Source: [Phialemoniopsis] sp. UDSM-2020 (lineage: Eukaryota; Ascomycota; Sordariomycetes; Thyridiales; Thyridiaceae). Taken from it: a DNA stretch of 64,000 nt. The stretch covers positions 1,364,001-1,428,000 of the forward strand of contig JAEILZ010000003.1 of NCBI GenBank assembly GCA_018873225.1, given 5' to 3'. The translations under genes were made by a program, and so were the position numbers. Every line of letters starts with the position of its first letter. Position 1 is the stretch's first letter. The notes beneath the pieces were generated by a model. It did no database searches, was not told the DNA's origin, and worked only from the letters and a program-made list of their open reading frames with translations. Shown here piece after piece: positions 45,641-58,254 of the stretch.

Positions 45641-47812
45641 GATTGCGGTGATCGATATGCTGCTGTAGGGCTTTCTATCCACTCCTCGACTGCGTCTCTG
45701 TTCGATAAGTTGACCTCCGCCAGGAAGCGGGATTGCACTGGATGTATTTTCGCTCGCCGGATCTGACTTTCGCTTATAGTTTTGCAAAGAAGAGATGAGA
45801 AATGATAATTCGCTGTCGAACGAGGGTGATCAAAAGGGTGTCGAATGTTGTATGAGTGGCAGGGAGTGACATGAAGAAGAGATGTTGACAGATGAAGTGC
45901 CTAGATGTGCGAAGAGCGAAGCGTCCAAGCAGTTCCTCGATATCGGGGGAAATATCCAGGTGTTCTGATGTAGTACACGTGTACAAATGTCGAGGAAAGA
46001 TGGAAGTAGGGACTGCTGTTGCAGAAGGGAGTGGTGGAAAGAAGCGGTCGTGTGTAGGCCGAAAAAATCCGGAGGAAGGTGCACCCAGCCCTCAAGATCT
46101 GAACCTTGAATAGCTGGCCTCAAGTATGAACTAGGGGATAGAAATCAGGAATCAAACGGGTCTCGAAGATGTGATTACTGAAGAAGAAGAAGAGGTAGAG
46201 AGCAGGAGATCCCCGGTTGTGGTCGAGTGTTTGATGAAGGTCGTGGTGATGAGGTGTTATGGGATGTGGGATGTGAGAGGTCAAACACGTCGAGATGTTT
46301 GGGGGGGAAACAACAACAACAACAAATTTGAAAGAACGATCTGAAATTAAAGTGACAGGAGAGCGGGAGTCCAGTGAAAGGATTCAAAAGCCCTAAGGTT
46401 GGCGGAGAAAGGGGGACACACGGGGGTATGAGCCGGAGCATTGCGAGAGATGCGGCAGCATCGGCTCCGTGAGCCCCTCCGTCGCCGCTGTGGCAACGAC
46501 ACAAAGCCCGGAAGGACAGAAGCAGAGGCCACAAAGACAGTGGTCATACTATGGATGAGCAGCATTGTGCTGTCAAGTCCCCTCAATGTTTGTCTGACAC
46601 CGCTGCAGCTACAAAAGCATGTCACCCAGGTATCTGGCTTTGTCGTGCTGTCTACGGATCTTTATATGAGCATGATACAGTGCTTTGATACAACATAAGT
46701 TTCCATGGGCTTTCGATCAAGATAGGCACAAACATCCTGACCCTCGGGCTGAAGAAACTAGCAGTCCTCATATGCTCAACTGCTGTAGCAGCTGGGGAGT
46801 CGCATGTACATTCAGTGATGACATGACACTACTAAAGTATCTCGGCTTATTCAAGCACACTATCTCTCCCTTTTCAACCTCTGGTTTCCTGTGACACTAA
46901 GCCCTTATCCTAGCTCAACTCCAGATCATCATAGCGCATTGGATATGCCGACCCGTCCACTCCCCTAAGATGCCACTTCAAAGATCTTCAAGCCACAGCA
47001 CAACCAGGGCAATTAGACATTATGTTGATAAGCATACAGAAGCTACTATGTAGAATAAGTCTTGATGTTCAACGCATCTGCTAAAGCTTGTGGAACAACT
47101 TTAAGGTCCGACCTGAGCATCGATACAGTGCTCAGCAATCTGATCTGTGGCAGATTCGTGGCACCCGTGGATGAAAGAGCCAAACGGGGACAAACAGTCC
47201 CAAGGTTATGTATATGAAACACGAAGATCCTTTTACAGTCGTTTGTCTGGATAGATAGATACGTCTGGCACATATAACACGCATGAGACAGACCATTGGT
47301 TAAGACAAGGGCTGTATGATTGTATGCTAGTGAAACGAAGACCTGCGTTGACGTCTTTCTGCCGTCCGACGAGATACACCAAAAGCTTGACTGGCTGGGT
47401 TAATAGTCGAAAGCCCGTAGCCATGCCGATGCTCATTGCCAGCGCTTCGCATTACCCCAAGGTCGGCCTATTCAGATGCAGTCGGTCACAATACGTAATC
47501 ATACCTCTACGAAGTGGACTTACAAGACTTCATTCACAGTATCAGAATGACTAACTGCAATTTGTTGAGAAGCGAAGCCGTTTTGACCCCTACGTGTACC
47601 TGGTTATGAGTTTGATTAATTGATCCCTTGATGTCGCCCGTCCCGTGACGTAGGCGCCAACCACTTATATGAGGTCGCCACCAATCCAAAAACACATTCT
47701 GAGACAGTCTGCGACCATGCGACCATTCAGTCATAACCTTCTTTCGACACCTCTACCCCAACCTTCATGATCATTCCACCTTACGAGTATTTCGCACGAA
47801 TCCAAGCATAAA
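45641..47812. other. 2.2-kb gene-free region
   Basis: Divergent promoters. A G-run followed by (AAC)n at 46299-46324. Minus-strand ORFs at 45774-46625 are Ser/Leu-rich with no motif and are probably chance. Confidence 0.5.
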
Positions 47813-48128
47813 ATGAGGCTCATCCAGTTCACCGCGCTTGCGACTTGTGTCGCTGTCTCTTCTGCCGTTGCAGTGAGTCTACTGACCCAATGCAGACCCC
47901 CACACCGCCACTGATCCCCGACTCTAGATTCCACGGCCACCCGAGATGGACCAAATCGAATCCATCAGGTCACTCATGCGGTCGCTCCCCGCTGACCCTA
48001 ATGGGATCTTTCAACTCGGCCCTGACCATGTGTTGAGGTCTTTGGACGCCAAGCGGGAGGTTCTGGCCTCCGTGCAGCTGTCTCCAGAAGTTGTGGCAGA
48101 GATGAAGGCTCGCGAGGAAACAAGATAG
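47813..48128 (+). CDS. Small secreted protein, 86 aa
   Basis: Two exons: 47813-47872 and 47928-48128, with a 55-nt intron (GTGAGT to TCTAG) in phase 0. Exon 1 encodes exactly the signal peptide, MRLIQFTALATCVAVSSAVA. The mature part starts IPRPPEMDQIESIRSLMRSL and continues with LGPDHVLRSLDAKREVLASV before a charged, helical end. No Cys in the mature chain and no known domain. An intron exactly at the signal-peptide boundary supports a real gene. Role unknown; secreted peptide or effector-like protein are both possible. Confidence 0.7.
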
Positions 48129-48490
48129 GATACCCAGGCAAAGACGCTGTCACGAGAGCGGTGATAGAGTGATGTTTAAGCATCTACATTATTGCCTATA
48201 GCAGATTGATTTCACAAAGCTGTGTTTCCCGACGATTCGAATAAGACAACACGCACGTTCACTTTGTCATTCCGTCGTGATCACATTTGGGGGCATGATA
48301 GTCTTGGCTAAATATTTCTTTCATTTCCGTCGTAATATCGCACGGGCAAGCACCTAGAATACAAATGCACGCTCCGAGAAACCCTGATCTGGACGTGTCT
48401 AACTAAGCCATGTAAGTCTTGGCTTCCTCACTCCTATCCCAGGAGGTTGTCAAATCCCGTCTCATCGTACACATCAAGCCTTTAGTCTTC
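48129..48490. other. Convergent 3' region
   Basis: No gene seen. Confidence 0.5.
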
Positions 48491-48727
48491 TTAGGACTTG
48501 TCAGACTTTCCGATTCCACTCATGTCCATGCCGGAACCTTTGGTGGCAGGCTCCCGCAGACCAGCTGAGGAGGCATCGCCGGTAGAGATGTCAGACTGGA
48601 CGCCACCAGAACCGACGTTGACGTTGCGCGCATCCGCTGACTGCCAGTCCGAGGCGACAGGAGGCTGCTCAGGAAGCGGGAGGTTGGCCTGGGCCTTGTC
48701 GATCTTCTGCTGCTTGGACTCGGTCAT
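48491..48727 (-). CDS. Small hydrophilic protein, 78 aa
   Basis: ORF MTESKQQKIDKAQANLPLPE to GSGMDMSGIGKSDKS. I chose ATG 48727 rather than 48742. The bases just before it (CACTAAC, then CACCACAG) look like an intron acceptor. A GTGAGTAC donor lies upstream near 48796, so the longer start would be inside a 5' UTR intron. No Cys, few hydrophobics, rich in Gly, Ser, Lys and Asp. Such short hydrophilic proteins are often stress- or conidiation-induced in fungi; that is inference only. Confidence 0.6.
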   Translation of the reverse strand: MTESKQQKIDKAQANLPLPEQPPVASDWQSADARNVNVGSGGVQSDISTGDASSAGLREPATKGSGMDMSGIGKSDKS

Positions 48728-49441
48728 TTCTGTGGTGGGCATGTGTTAGTGCATGAAGCTATATTGAGGGCGTATAAGTGGCGCTAGTACTCACTGTTTT
48801 GCGGGGTGTAAGAGTTGTGAGTCGGTCTTTTTCGAATATCGATATGCAACGAGTCTTTGTTTGTTTGTCCTTTTCAAAGTCGATGTGTCAGATGTACGGA
48901 CTGTAAGACAGAAGACAGAAGCTTCTTATATGCTGTTCGACATGACAACAGACTGTTGTCATTTTGATTCTAGGAGCTTCTCGTCCGGACGATGAAATCT
49001 TGACGTCACAAAGCCGCCATTCAGGGTCCACGACTGACGCAAAAGGCAATTGGTTTTGGTGGTTCCAGTGCTCGGGATCCCCACATTTACTACAAGAGCC
49101 GCCTGAAGATGCTGCCGTACGACCCACCATTGTGTAATACCGCCCTACAGCTCCGCTATCAAAGTCAGGTACCGGGGGCCATGGATCTCAGCGTTGCACA
49201 AGCATCGCAACAGCTTGAACGGGAACCACCAAACGGTGTGTGAATTCTGTCCATAGTACACCATACTGCAAGTACGTAATAAGATAGGTCAAGACTACCA
49301 CAGGCCCGGACAGGGGTCATAATTTCATACATCCAGCCTCCAACGCCAAAAATTGATTGCCCCAGTTCCTGCAGGGCTCTCCAGCTCAAATCAATATGTA
49401 TGCTTTGCGCATCCTAGGTATTCGACACGTTTCCATCAAAC
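48728..49441. other. Promoter side of the 78-aa gene, no other gene
   Basis: Holds the probable 5' UTR intron (about 48733-48796) of the 78-aa gene. Nothing else recognised. Confidence 0.45.
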
Positions 49442-51176
49442 TCACGCGACCCGTTTGTCCGCCTCGGCCGATGTCGCCGGGCCTGCTGCATCCGGGTTGA
49501 GATAGTTGACGTTTTCGGCTGCTTCGTACTCTGAGATGAGATCCGTCACCACCTCTCGAGCCTCGTCAAACTCGTTGAGATTCTCAGAGAAGGGCGCCGT
49601 CTTCTTGTAAGCTTCGATAAACGCATTTCGTTTGCGCATACCGTCGTATTGCCGAACTATCCTCCTGAAGAGCTGTAGGGTATTGTGTTAGCTGTGTGAA
49701 ATTGTTTGTCTAGTATGCTGCGAATGGTCTTACCGTAGCTACACTGGTATGGTTTGCGAGCATGAGCCCACTCACTCTATGGCTCATAGGGACGTAAGGA
49801 CTGCGCTTGGTAAGGGCCACTTGGATACTGGCCGGACCCCATGGGATGAAAGTTGCAAGCTTCCGTTCTCGGATGCGGAGCAAACTCTTGTGCACATCAG
49901 TAGGGTCTACTTCTCCCTGAATGACGTTCAAGATGGAGATATAGCAGCTCTTTTTCCCGGGCACTGTCGAAACCATCCTGTTCTTGGGCTGGAGCAATCT
50001 TCTCATGACGTCCAGGACCGTCGTCTTCCGCACGGTCTTGGCCTGCTCAATCTGGTCGCCGGTGAAGGGGGTATAGGAGGTCATGAGGAAGTGGCAGCGA
50101 GGAGTTGGGATGAGGGACGCTAGGATGCTGACTAGGTCATTGTGCATGTACCCGGGGTATCTCAGCGTGGTCGTGCTGGCTGACATGACAGTCGACACCT
50201 GAGCCAGTATTAGTATACGTTTGGAAAAAGCAACAATCAAGGTCTCTGCTCACAAGTTGGTTAGTCTGCTGGAACGAGGGCTCCTGGACGTGAAGTCGAT
50301 CGGCGGCAATATGAGACAAAGCGCCGTTGTCGAGTACCACAACCGAGTCCGCATTCTGGGTCAATCGCCGCATAGCCAACATACTGTTGTAGGGGTGCAC
50401 CACCACGTCACCCGAGTTCGTGGTATCGGGGAACACTGAGTAAGTCTGTATGATCTTCTTCGGGAATCTGTCGTTTAGTCGTTCGAGAAGGAAGGAGCCC
50501 AAGCCGGATCCAGTACCACCAGCGATCGAATGCAGGAGCATGAACCCCTAATATGCCAAGGTCAGCAACGAGAGCAGGAGAGGCGCACACGAGTGTCTTA
50601 CCTCTAGCGAGTCACTTCCATCTGCCTCTCGGTCAATCATCTCCATGATTTCCTCATGGACAGACTCTCCGGTCTGGTACCCATCACCCCAGTTGTTTCC
50701 GGCTCCTATGCCGTTCTTTCCAACGTAGAAATTTTCTGGGTTGTAGATGTTCTTGTATGGGCCGGTCTGGATACCATTGATTACCTGTTCGATATAGTCA
50801 GTACGCAGTCGAACTCAGCAGGCTCGGCCAGACGCACGCGGGGTTCCAGATCAATGAGGATGGCTCTGGGGATGTATCGAGTGTCGTCGCTCTGATAGTA
50901 GAAGACATCTTTGCGATCACCGCCTTCAGTTGCAAAATCCTCAAGGTTTCCGTCTTGGCTGATTCCGTGCTCCTGGCAAAGCTGTTGCCAGAACTGGCTG
51001 CCAACTATGTGTGTTGTTGTCAGTGTGGGGAGAAAGCAACTCTGATGCCCGGCGGGGTAAACGTACTGCTGTTGCCGCATTGGCCGGCCTGTATGGTGAT
51101 GATTTCTCTGTATCATGGTGTCAGAATCATTTGGCTGAAGTGGCATGACTAGAGTATCATGGACATACCTAGGCAT
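49442..51176 (-). CDS. mipA: Gamma-tubulin
   Basis: Microtubule nucleator of the spindle pole body gamma-tubulin complex. Seven exons on the minus strand: 51176-51169 (8 nt), 51107-51067, 51004-50838, 50784-50602, 50547-50254, 50198-49734 and 49672-49442. Product 462 aa. The 8-nt exon encodes only Met-Pro and part of Arg; joined, it reads [20 protein letters not shown]. Then [30 protein letters not shown], the GTP-binding [20 protein letters not shown] and [20 protein letters not shown], which separate gamma- from alpha- and beta-tubulin. The C-terminal tail [20 protein letters not shown] is variable. All introns are canonical and phases check. Divergent from the phospholipase D gene. Confidence 0.97.
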
Positions 51177-52396
51177 TTCGTGAGTGCCAGCCAACCATGT
51201 ATGAATATCTGGCCATCCTCTGTGGACTTGTCAAGTGTTGGAAGACGCGTCGATTTGCGACACGCGATAAGGCACAATCAATCTATCGGGCGGTGTACAG
51301 CAAGAGCAGTCGTGGGTGCGGGTACTTCCTCCCCCAGTCACTGACCCGACTTTCGGTAAATTGGCCCCACCAAGCTCGTACCTGACACAAGTGGTCCCTC
51401 ATTCTTCTTCCAGAAGGAGAAGAAGCATGCATGATATCCTCAAAATGTAAAAGAATGATAACTCCAGAACATTTGGATACAGAATAAGAACTGGGACCTC
51501 TCCATATTTGGTCCTGAATGACCAAAACCCGGCCTTCTTTCAGGTCTGCAACGTATATTTGAACCCTTAACCGCGTATTCTGTGTCTACTTGTCTTGCCC
51601 GACGACACTTACATCGACCGCAACACTGGTAGCAAATACTATTAATGTCACGATTGAGGTGCACCTTATATTGCTAGACAACGCATTGTCAATCCCTTTT
51701 TAGTGATCCCCTGCGATGAACATGAAATACCTCGAGACTAAGCTGAAATGAGCTTACCCGTCTCCGTGAAGGTACTGAAGAACGGCCCGCGGACCACTAA
51801 AAGGTACGACTAGCGTCCTGACATCACCTGTTGTGGAGTTCTCCAATTTCAGCCCATACCTCTAAATTTCCCCCTGCGACAGTGGATTCCAGGTCATTGG
51901 CGTGAAACTATCCCGGCTGCGAGGTGCGTCCTGATCTTCATAACCCGGTCCAGCAGAAAAACGAGTGCCCAGGACATCAGCTCTTGACATCCCGAAGGAA
52001 GCGTTTTCGAGGTAGCAAGGGACATTCTTTGTATCCTTTGACCACAACACTTTCGTGCTGACCTCGTCAACAAGGTGCATACCCTTGACGACAAGCTAAC
52101 CCTTGACCCAGCTGAACAATCCAAAGTAAACATCGATTACGTCCCTCCCTGCGACACATCAAGGATAGCTCGGGAAACAATACGTTCGGGCCCATACATC
52201 ATAAGTCGAGGTCTTTTCACCATTCAAATATCCGAGTCAAATCCTACTCGTTCAATCATCCCGGAAGCTGCAAGCCTCTCGACTCAATTGCGTCATTGCC
52301 AACGCTTGTGATGCTTCGCCGTTGACGCTTGCTGCTGCGAATCCCTTGAAGTCTGGCCATCGAAGCTCCACGGCCCATTGCGCACTTCGGAGTAGG
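51177..52396. other. Divergent promoter of gamma-tubulin and PLD
   Basis: 1.2 kb without a recognised gene. A 78-codon plus-strand ORF at 52075-52311 could be a uORF of the PLD transcript, with no other support. Confidence 0.5.
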
Positions 52397-55300
52397 ATGG
52401 CTTCCGCCTCCCAGGATGATTCTCGACAGAATCCCAAACGATCGCCGTATGAGAACACCCTCACTCTGCCAATTCTCGACAAAGAGCTGCCCTCGATCCC
52501 GGAGCTCACCTCTCCCGCGATCAGCCTACCTACCCGCATCAAGGGCTCACCGACACCAAGCCCAGGGCACAACTCGCCAGCTCTACCGAATGGGAATGAC
52601 GAGGCACAAGACTATTTGAATGGCGGGCTGCCTCATGATGAGGTTGCCCCGGTGCCTCTCAATACCAAGCCAACATCTGTGCATTCCGCTATCGAACCCA
52701 CCACAGCTGCGGCGCATTCAGACTCCGGCATACCTGAGAGCTTTGCAGAGGTGCAAACCCCCTCACTGTCTCCAGAGCCTGCAGACAGACGAAGTGTGCA
52801 GTTCTCGAGATCAGACATCGTCATAGATGCCCAGGCGCACACAAGACACGGATCATGGGATGCTGGGCTTCCCTCAAGATCGAGGGCTTTCATGTCTCGG
52901 TTGAAGCAATTGGCCGTTCAGGGAGGCTTGCCTGCGCCCAGAGCACCGAGCTTGCAGGGACCTGGGTCAGATGCTGGTGGCCAGTCCACCGCCAGCTCTC
53001 CAACAGTTGGGCGCACTCGCCTTGCACAAAGCTTCAATGAGGATGGAAGTGATGCTGATGCAGATGCCGAGGAGACGGCGGATGAAGCACTAGCTGACGA
53101 CAATGCCAAGTCGAAGAAGAAGCGTAGGCGTATGCGGCGCCCTAAGTTCCAGTCGCAGTCGACCCCAGGCACGCCGAGACTGGTCGTACCCGAGCCGGAT
53201 TCGCCCACGATCAATAGGCGGTCTCTGACGAGGCGTGCGACTATGCCAGATCCCAGTGAGAGAGGTGGCCTTTCTGAAGGCGAGGGCAGGGATCATCTGA
53301 GTAGAGAATCTGCTTGGCGACGAGGCAGCTCCTGGATTGGTCGGGGCGAAGATCACGAGGATGTCGAGAGTCCCTCTGGACGGAGGCTTGGTCATAGACG
53401 GCGCATTTCCGTCTTTGGAGGTGGCGGAGGAGTCTCTGATGGAGATGCCATGACTCCACGCAGGCCCTTCTTTGCCGGCGACCGGGCGTCTACGTTTGGT
53501 GCTCAGAAATGGCGACAAGTCAAGAATACACTGCAGCTCCTTCGAAAGAAGAAAGAACAACAATTCGACTACTACAAATCAGCCGAGTTGATGGCCGAGC
53601 TTCGTGCTGGTGCACCAGCTGTATTGATGCTGGCCAGCATGATACAGCGCGACGAGCATGGCAACAAGAGGATCCCCGTATTACTCGAACAACTAAGGCT
53701 GAGAATCACAGACAGCTGCCCAGTAGAAGACGGCGAGAGCGAGAGACATTGGCTCTTTACTATTGACCTCGAGTATGGAAGCGGGCCCAGCCGCATGCGG
53801 TGGACCGTCAAACGAACTATCCGGGAGATTCTAAATCTGCATTGGAAGTACAAACTGGATCTGCGGAATGACAAGTATCTCCACACGATACAACTGGGAG
53901 CAAGGCCAAAACAGCCTCGCTTCCCTATCTCTGCATTCCCGTACGTCCGTGGGCTCCGTGGTGTTGATGCCTCAGATGAAGAGGACGGAGCCAGCAACGC
54001 CGGAGACGACCTCGGTGATGGGACCGCAGGCGAGGGCACTGCTGGCGAAGCTACTGCCACCGAGGCCGAAGGAAGGATAGCTCCTCGGCGGAGAAAGTCA
54101 CGCATGGCCATGCTTGGTATGAGTCGCAAGTCGTCGGCCGTAGCGGGTGGTGAAGACCAGACCGCCGAGGCAGCGTTGGACGAAGCCCTCGCTAGGCGCA
54201 GATACATCGAAAGACAGCAGAGAATGCTGGAGAAATACCTGCAAGAAATGATCCGCTGGCTCATGTTCAGGGCCGATAGCAACCGGCTTTGTCGCTTCCT
54301 AGAACTGTCCGCTTTAGGCGTTCGCCTAGCTGCTGAAGGCAGCTATCATGGCAAAGAATGCTTCCTACACATTCAGTCCTCGAAAGGCCTGGACTTCCGC
54401 CGGGTTCTCACGCCTGCCAAGGTCATTGACCGACACAGTCGCAAGTGGTTCCTCGTCAGGTCCAGCTACATCGTCTGCGTCGAATCCGCGGAAAACATGA
54501 ACATCTATGATGTGTACCTCGTCGATCCCAAATTCAAGATCATTTCTAAGAAGAACAAACTCAAGCAGATCGGGTCGAAGGACAAGTCAGACGAGGTCGA
54601 CCTGACCTCGGGACAGCCACACCGAAAGCATCACACCATCACTCTGATGACCTCAGAGAGGAAGGTCAAGTTGTGGGCGCGGAATCAACACCTAATCCGC
54701 CAGTTCGAGGAATCTATCACAGGTATGCTGAAGCAGACACCGTGGCACCAGCATAATCGATTCAACAGTTTTGCTCCTGTTCGCACTGGCGTCTTTGCAC
54801 AGTGGCTCGTCGATGGCCGAGACTACATGTGGAATGTTTCTCGAGCCATCAGCATGGCGAAGGACGTCATCTATATCCACGACTGGTGGCTTAGTCCTGA
54901 GCTGTATATGCGTCGTCCAGCATGTATCAGTCAAAAGTGGCGACTTGATCGGCTGTTGCAGCGCAAGGCTAGGGAAGGTGTAAAGATCTTCGTGATCATC
55001 TACCGGAACGTCGAGGCTGCCATTCCCATTGACTCCGAGTACACCAAATTTGCCCTCCTGAACCTGCACCACAACATCTTCGTTCAAAGATCACCCAACC
55101 AGTTCAAAAAGAACCAGTTCTTCTTCGCGCACCACGAGAAGATTTGCATTGTAGATCACGACGTTGCCTTTGTTGGCGGACTCGATCTTTGTTTTGGCCG
55201 CTGGGACAGCCCTGAACATCTGCTCCATGATGACAAGCCTACGGGCTTTGAGCCGGAGGACAACCCCAAGGACGCTGAGCACTGCCAGCTCTGGCCCGGC

Positions 55301-57926
55301 AAAGACTACTCAAACGCCAGAGTCCAGGACTTCTACTCGCTGCGTGAGCCGTACAAAGAGATGTATGACCGAACTCGAGTTCCGCGTATGCCCTGGCACG
55401 ATATCTCAATGCAGGTCGTTGGTCAGCCTGCGAGAGATCTCACGAGACATTTCGTTCAGCGCTGGAACTATCTACGACGCGGGAGGAAGCCAACCAGGCC
55501 CATTCCCTTCCTACTGCCTCCACCAGATAGCAATGGAGAGGAGCTCGAGAACTTGGGCCTCACTGGCACCTGCGAGGTTCAGATCCTGAGGTCGGCATCC
55601 ACGTGGTCTTTAGGGATCGACGAAACAGAAGCAAGCATCCAAAATGCGTACATCAGCATGATTGAAGAGTCGGAGCACTTTGTCTATATGGAGAACCAGT
55701 TTTTCATCACCAGCACAGAGACACTGAACGTCAAAATCGTCAACCGCATTGGCGATGCTCTGGTCGAACGCATCATCCGAGCCTATGAAAACGAGGAGGA
55801 GTGGCGATGCGTGATCATCATCCCCCTCTTGCCAGGTTTCCAAAACTCTGTTGCCGATCAAGACGGAACAAGTGTCCGACTTATCCTACAATGTCAGTTC
55901 CGCAGCATCTGCCGAGGCGACGACTCTATCTTCGGCCGTCTCAAGGCAGCCGGTATCGAGCCCGAGGACTATATCCAATTCTTCAGTCTACGCCAGTGGG
56001 GACGCATCAATCATGGAACTGTCTTGACAACTGAGCAGCTCTACATCCATGCAAAAACGATCATTATCGATGACCGTGTCGCTCTGATCGGATCGGCTAA
56101 TATCAATGAACGGTCCCTCTTGGGCGACCGTGATTCCGAATGTGCAGCCATTGTTCGGGACAGGGACATGCTTTGGTCTACAATGGCCGGGAAACCTTAC
56201 CAAGTTGGCCGCTTTGCACACACCTTACGTCTGCGCCTCATGAGAGAGCATCTAGGCTTGGACACGGACGAAATCCTTGCCGACGATAGGCAGGCAGACA
56301 TGGAACGCGAAAATGAATTCGTAAACGAAATGAACGACATGTACAGCGAAGATTCTGATGCCTCACCCACGGCTGAAAGCTCTCGCCGGCCTCGGTCAAG
56401 AACGCGCACGCACATCTACAGTCGTACTCCGAGTATCAACCGTGACGTTGATCTTGAAGAACTGGACAGTCACGTTGTCCCTGAGGAGCCGGAGCTGGAC
56501 CAGCAAGTCTCTCAGGCCTCGGGCAGCAAGTCTCAGGTTTCAGGAGAGACTAAGGTCGTCAATCATGACAGGCAGCAGAAGGACGTCGAGGGCTATGGTG
56601 ACGATCGCTGGCGAACGGCGCACAAGCAGGGCATCGACCAGGGTCGGGATTCCATCATCGTGGATGGGCAAGAGGTGCTTGTGAACCATGTCTTTGGCAA
56701 GGGAGAAGACCCTTTGAGCCCTGACAGGATGCATCATCATCACCATGCGCCGTCTAACGAAGCTCTCAACAACGATGAGTGTTCGGCCAAGGACAAGGTG
56801 CCGCCCATGCCCCCGTTCAATCGGCGGACCACAGATCAGCTGGGGCTTCTACGCGCTAATCAGCTTCCAACTCTACCGCTCACTGATGACACCGACATTG
56901 GAGGGCCACCCTTGCATCTCGACTCACAGGGTAAGCCAACAGATGCCCCGGTCAACCCATTAATGGCCGACATTAGACTGGCAGATGTCAGTCGAGATTG
57001 CATGCGGGATCCGCTGAATCCCAACTTCTACAACGAAGTATGGGCTCGCGTGGCGGATAACAACACCAAAATTTACCGCCGAGTCTTCCGTTGCATGCCT
57101 GATTCAGAGGTTACCAACTGGCATGAGTTCCAGGAGTTCATCACCTACGGTGCCCGGTTCCAAGAGAGCATGGAAGGGACAAAGAAAAACGACGACCCAG
57201 AGCGCAGGTCTGAGTCGCACCCGCCTAAGCATGGCACGTCGGGAGGTGCTGGGATTGGCGCCCCTTCACCCGGTGCCGCGCTCGCGAGTGTTGGCGAGAA
57301 GATCGCGTCTGTGACGATTGGCAGCAGCAACGAGAACAAGAAAAAGTCATCTGGCGAGCTGAACGAGAAGTTCAATGAGAAGGAGCCTTTATCTGCAGCG
57401 CCTATGAAGGACAAGGAGCCTCATACTGACATGGAGAAGGCAGCTGACGCCGAGCGCGCACTGAAAGAGCACGATACACATCTCACTCCTAGCAAGGAAG
57501 CAGAGACCCCGTTCCCTACCATCGACGAGACGCAGGCGGCGACCAACAAGCCGGACAAGGGCAAGGAGCGCCGCACCACGTTCTCGACACTCGAGAAGCC
57601 ACCGACCGGCCTGAGTGCCTCTACCGGTCATACTGTCAACAACGGAGGATCCGTCAAGCGGCGACGACGTGCCACTACCAAGGGCAGCCGCCGCGGCTTC
57701 CAGGGCAACGACGACCTGTTGACAAAAGCCGAGGCTGATGATCTATGCGGTATGATTCAGGGCCACCTGGTCCAGTTTCCCTACGACTGGCTGCTAGTCG
57801 AAGAGGGCAACGGCAACTGGCTTTACCAGGTCGACCAAGTGGCCCCCCTGCAGATCTAGTAAGCATTCCTCTCTAGACATGGCGATATTCGTATATTAGC
57901 GTACTAACAGAAGTTGCAGCAATTGA
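52397..57926 (+). CDS. spo14: Phospholipase D (Spo14/PLD1 type)
   Basis: Hydrolyses phosphatidylcholine to phosphatidic acid and choline at membranes. Exon 1 is 52397-57858 and exon 2 is 57920-57926. The 61-nt intron has GTAAGC, a TACTAAC branch site and TTGCAG. It lies across what looks like a TAG, and splicing changes the end from ...PLQI-stop to ...PLQIYN-stop. Product 1822 aa. The Ser/Pro-rich N terminus is followed by a PX-like region at about 380-530 and a PH-like region at about 630-780. First HKD motif: HHEKICIVDHD with H913, K915 and D920. Second: YIHAKTIIIDD with H1218, then GSANINERSLLGDRDSE. The conserved block AISMAKDVIYIHDWWLSPEL lies before HKD1. The C-terminal 550 residues are largely disordered. 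The ATG at 52397 is preferred; the frame is open upstream without a better Met. Confidence 0.95.
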
Positions 57927-58254
57927 TCTCATCTACTCAGCGCTGTGCGTGCTCTCTTGGTCTTTTGGAAGTAGGCGGTTGGATACAGCTTGAAGTCATC
58001 ATCATCATTATCATCATCACCACATGGCATTTGGCGTTAAGGGCATATTTAGCAGCGCAAGAGCGAGCGCGTCACTCTTCACCCAGTGGGGTGATATCGA
58101 GAATACGCCAAGCTGGGGCGTCTCTCCTATGTACATAATTTACATCTACTATACAGGCCATCTTTCGGTCATTCAGACACAGAGGAAACCAATTCAATGA
58201 CTGGCTCCATTCTCGGACACGCCGGTCATTCAGACGGCGCCATGTGACAATGGA
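57927..58254. other. Convergent 3' region of PLD and coq7
   Basis: ATC/TCA trinucleotide run at about 57993-58020; no gene seen. Confidence 0.55.
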
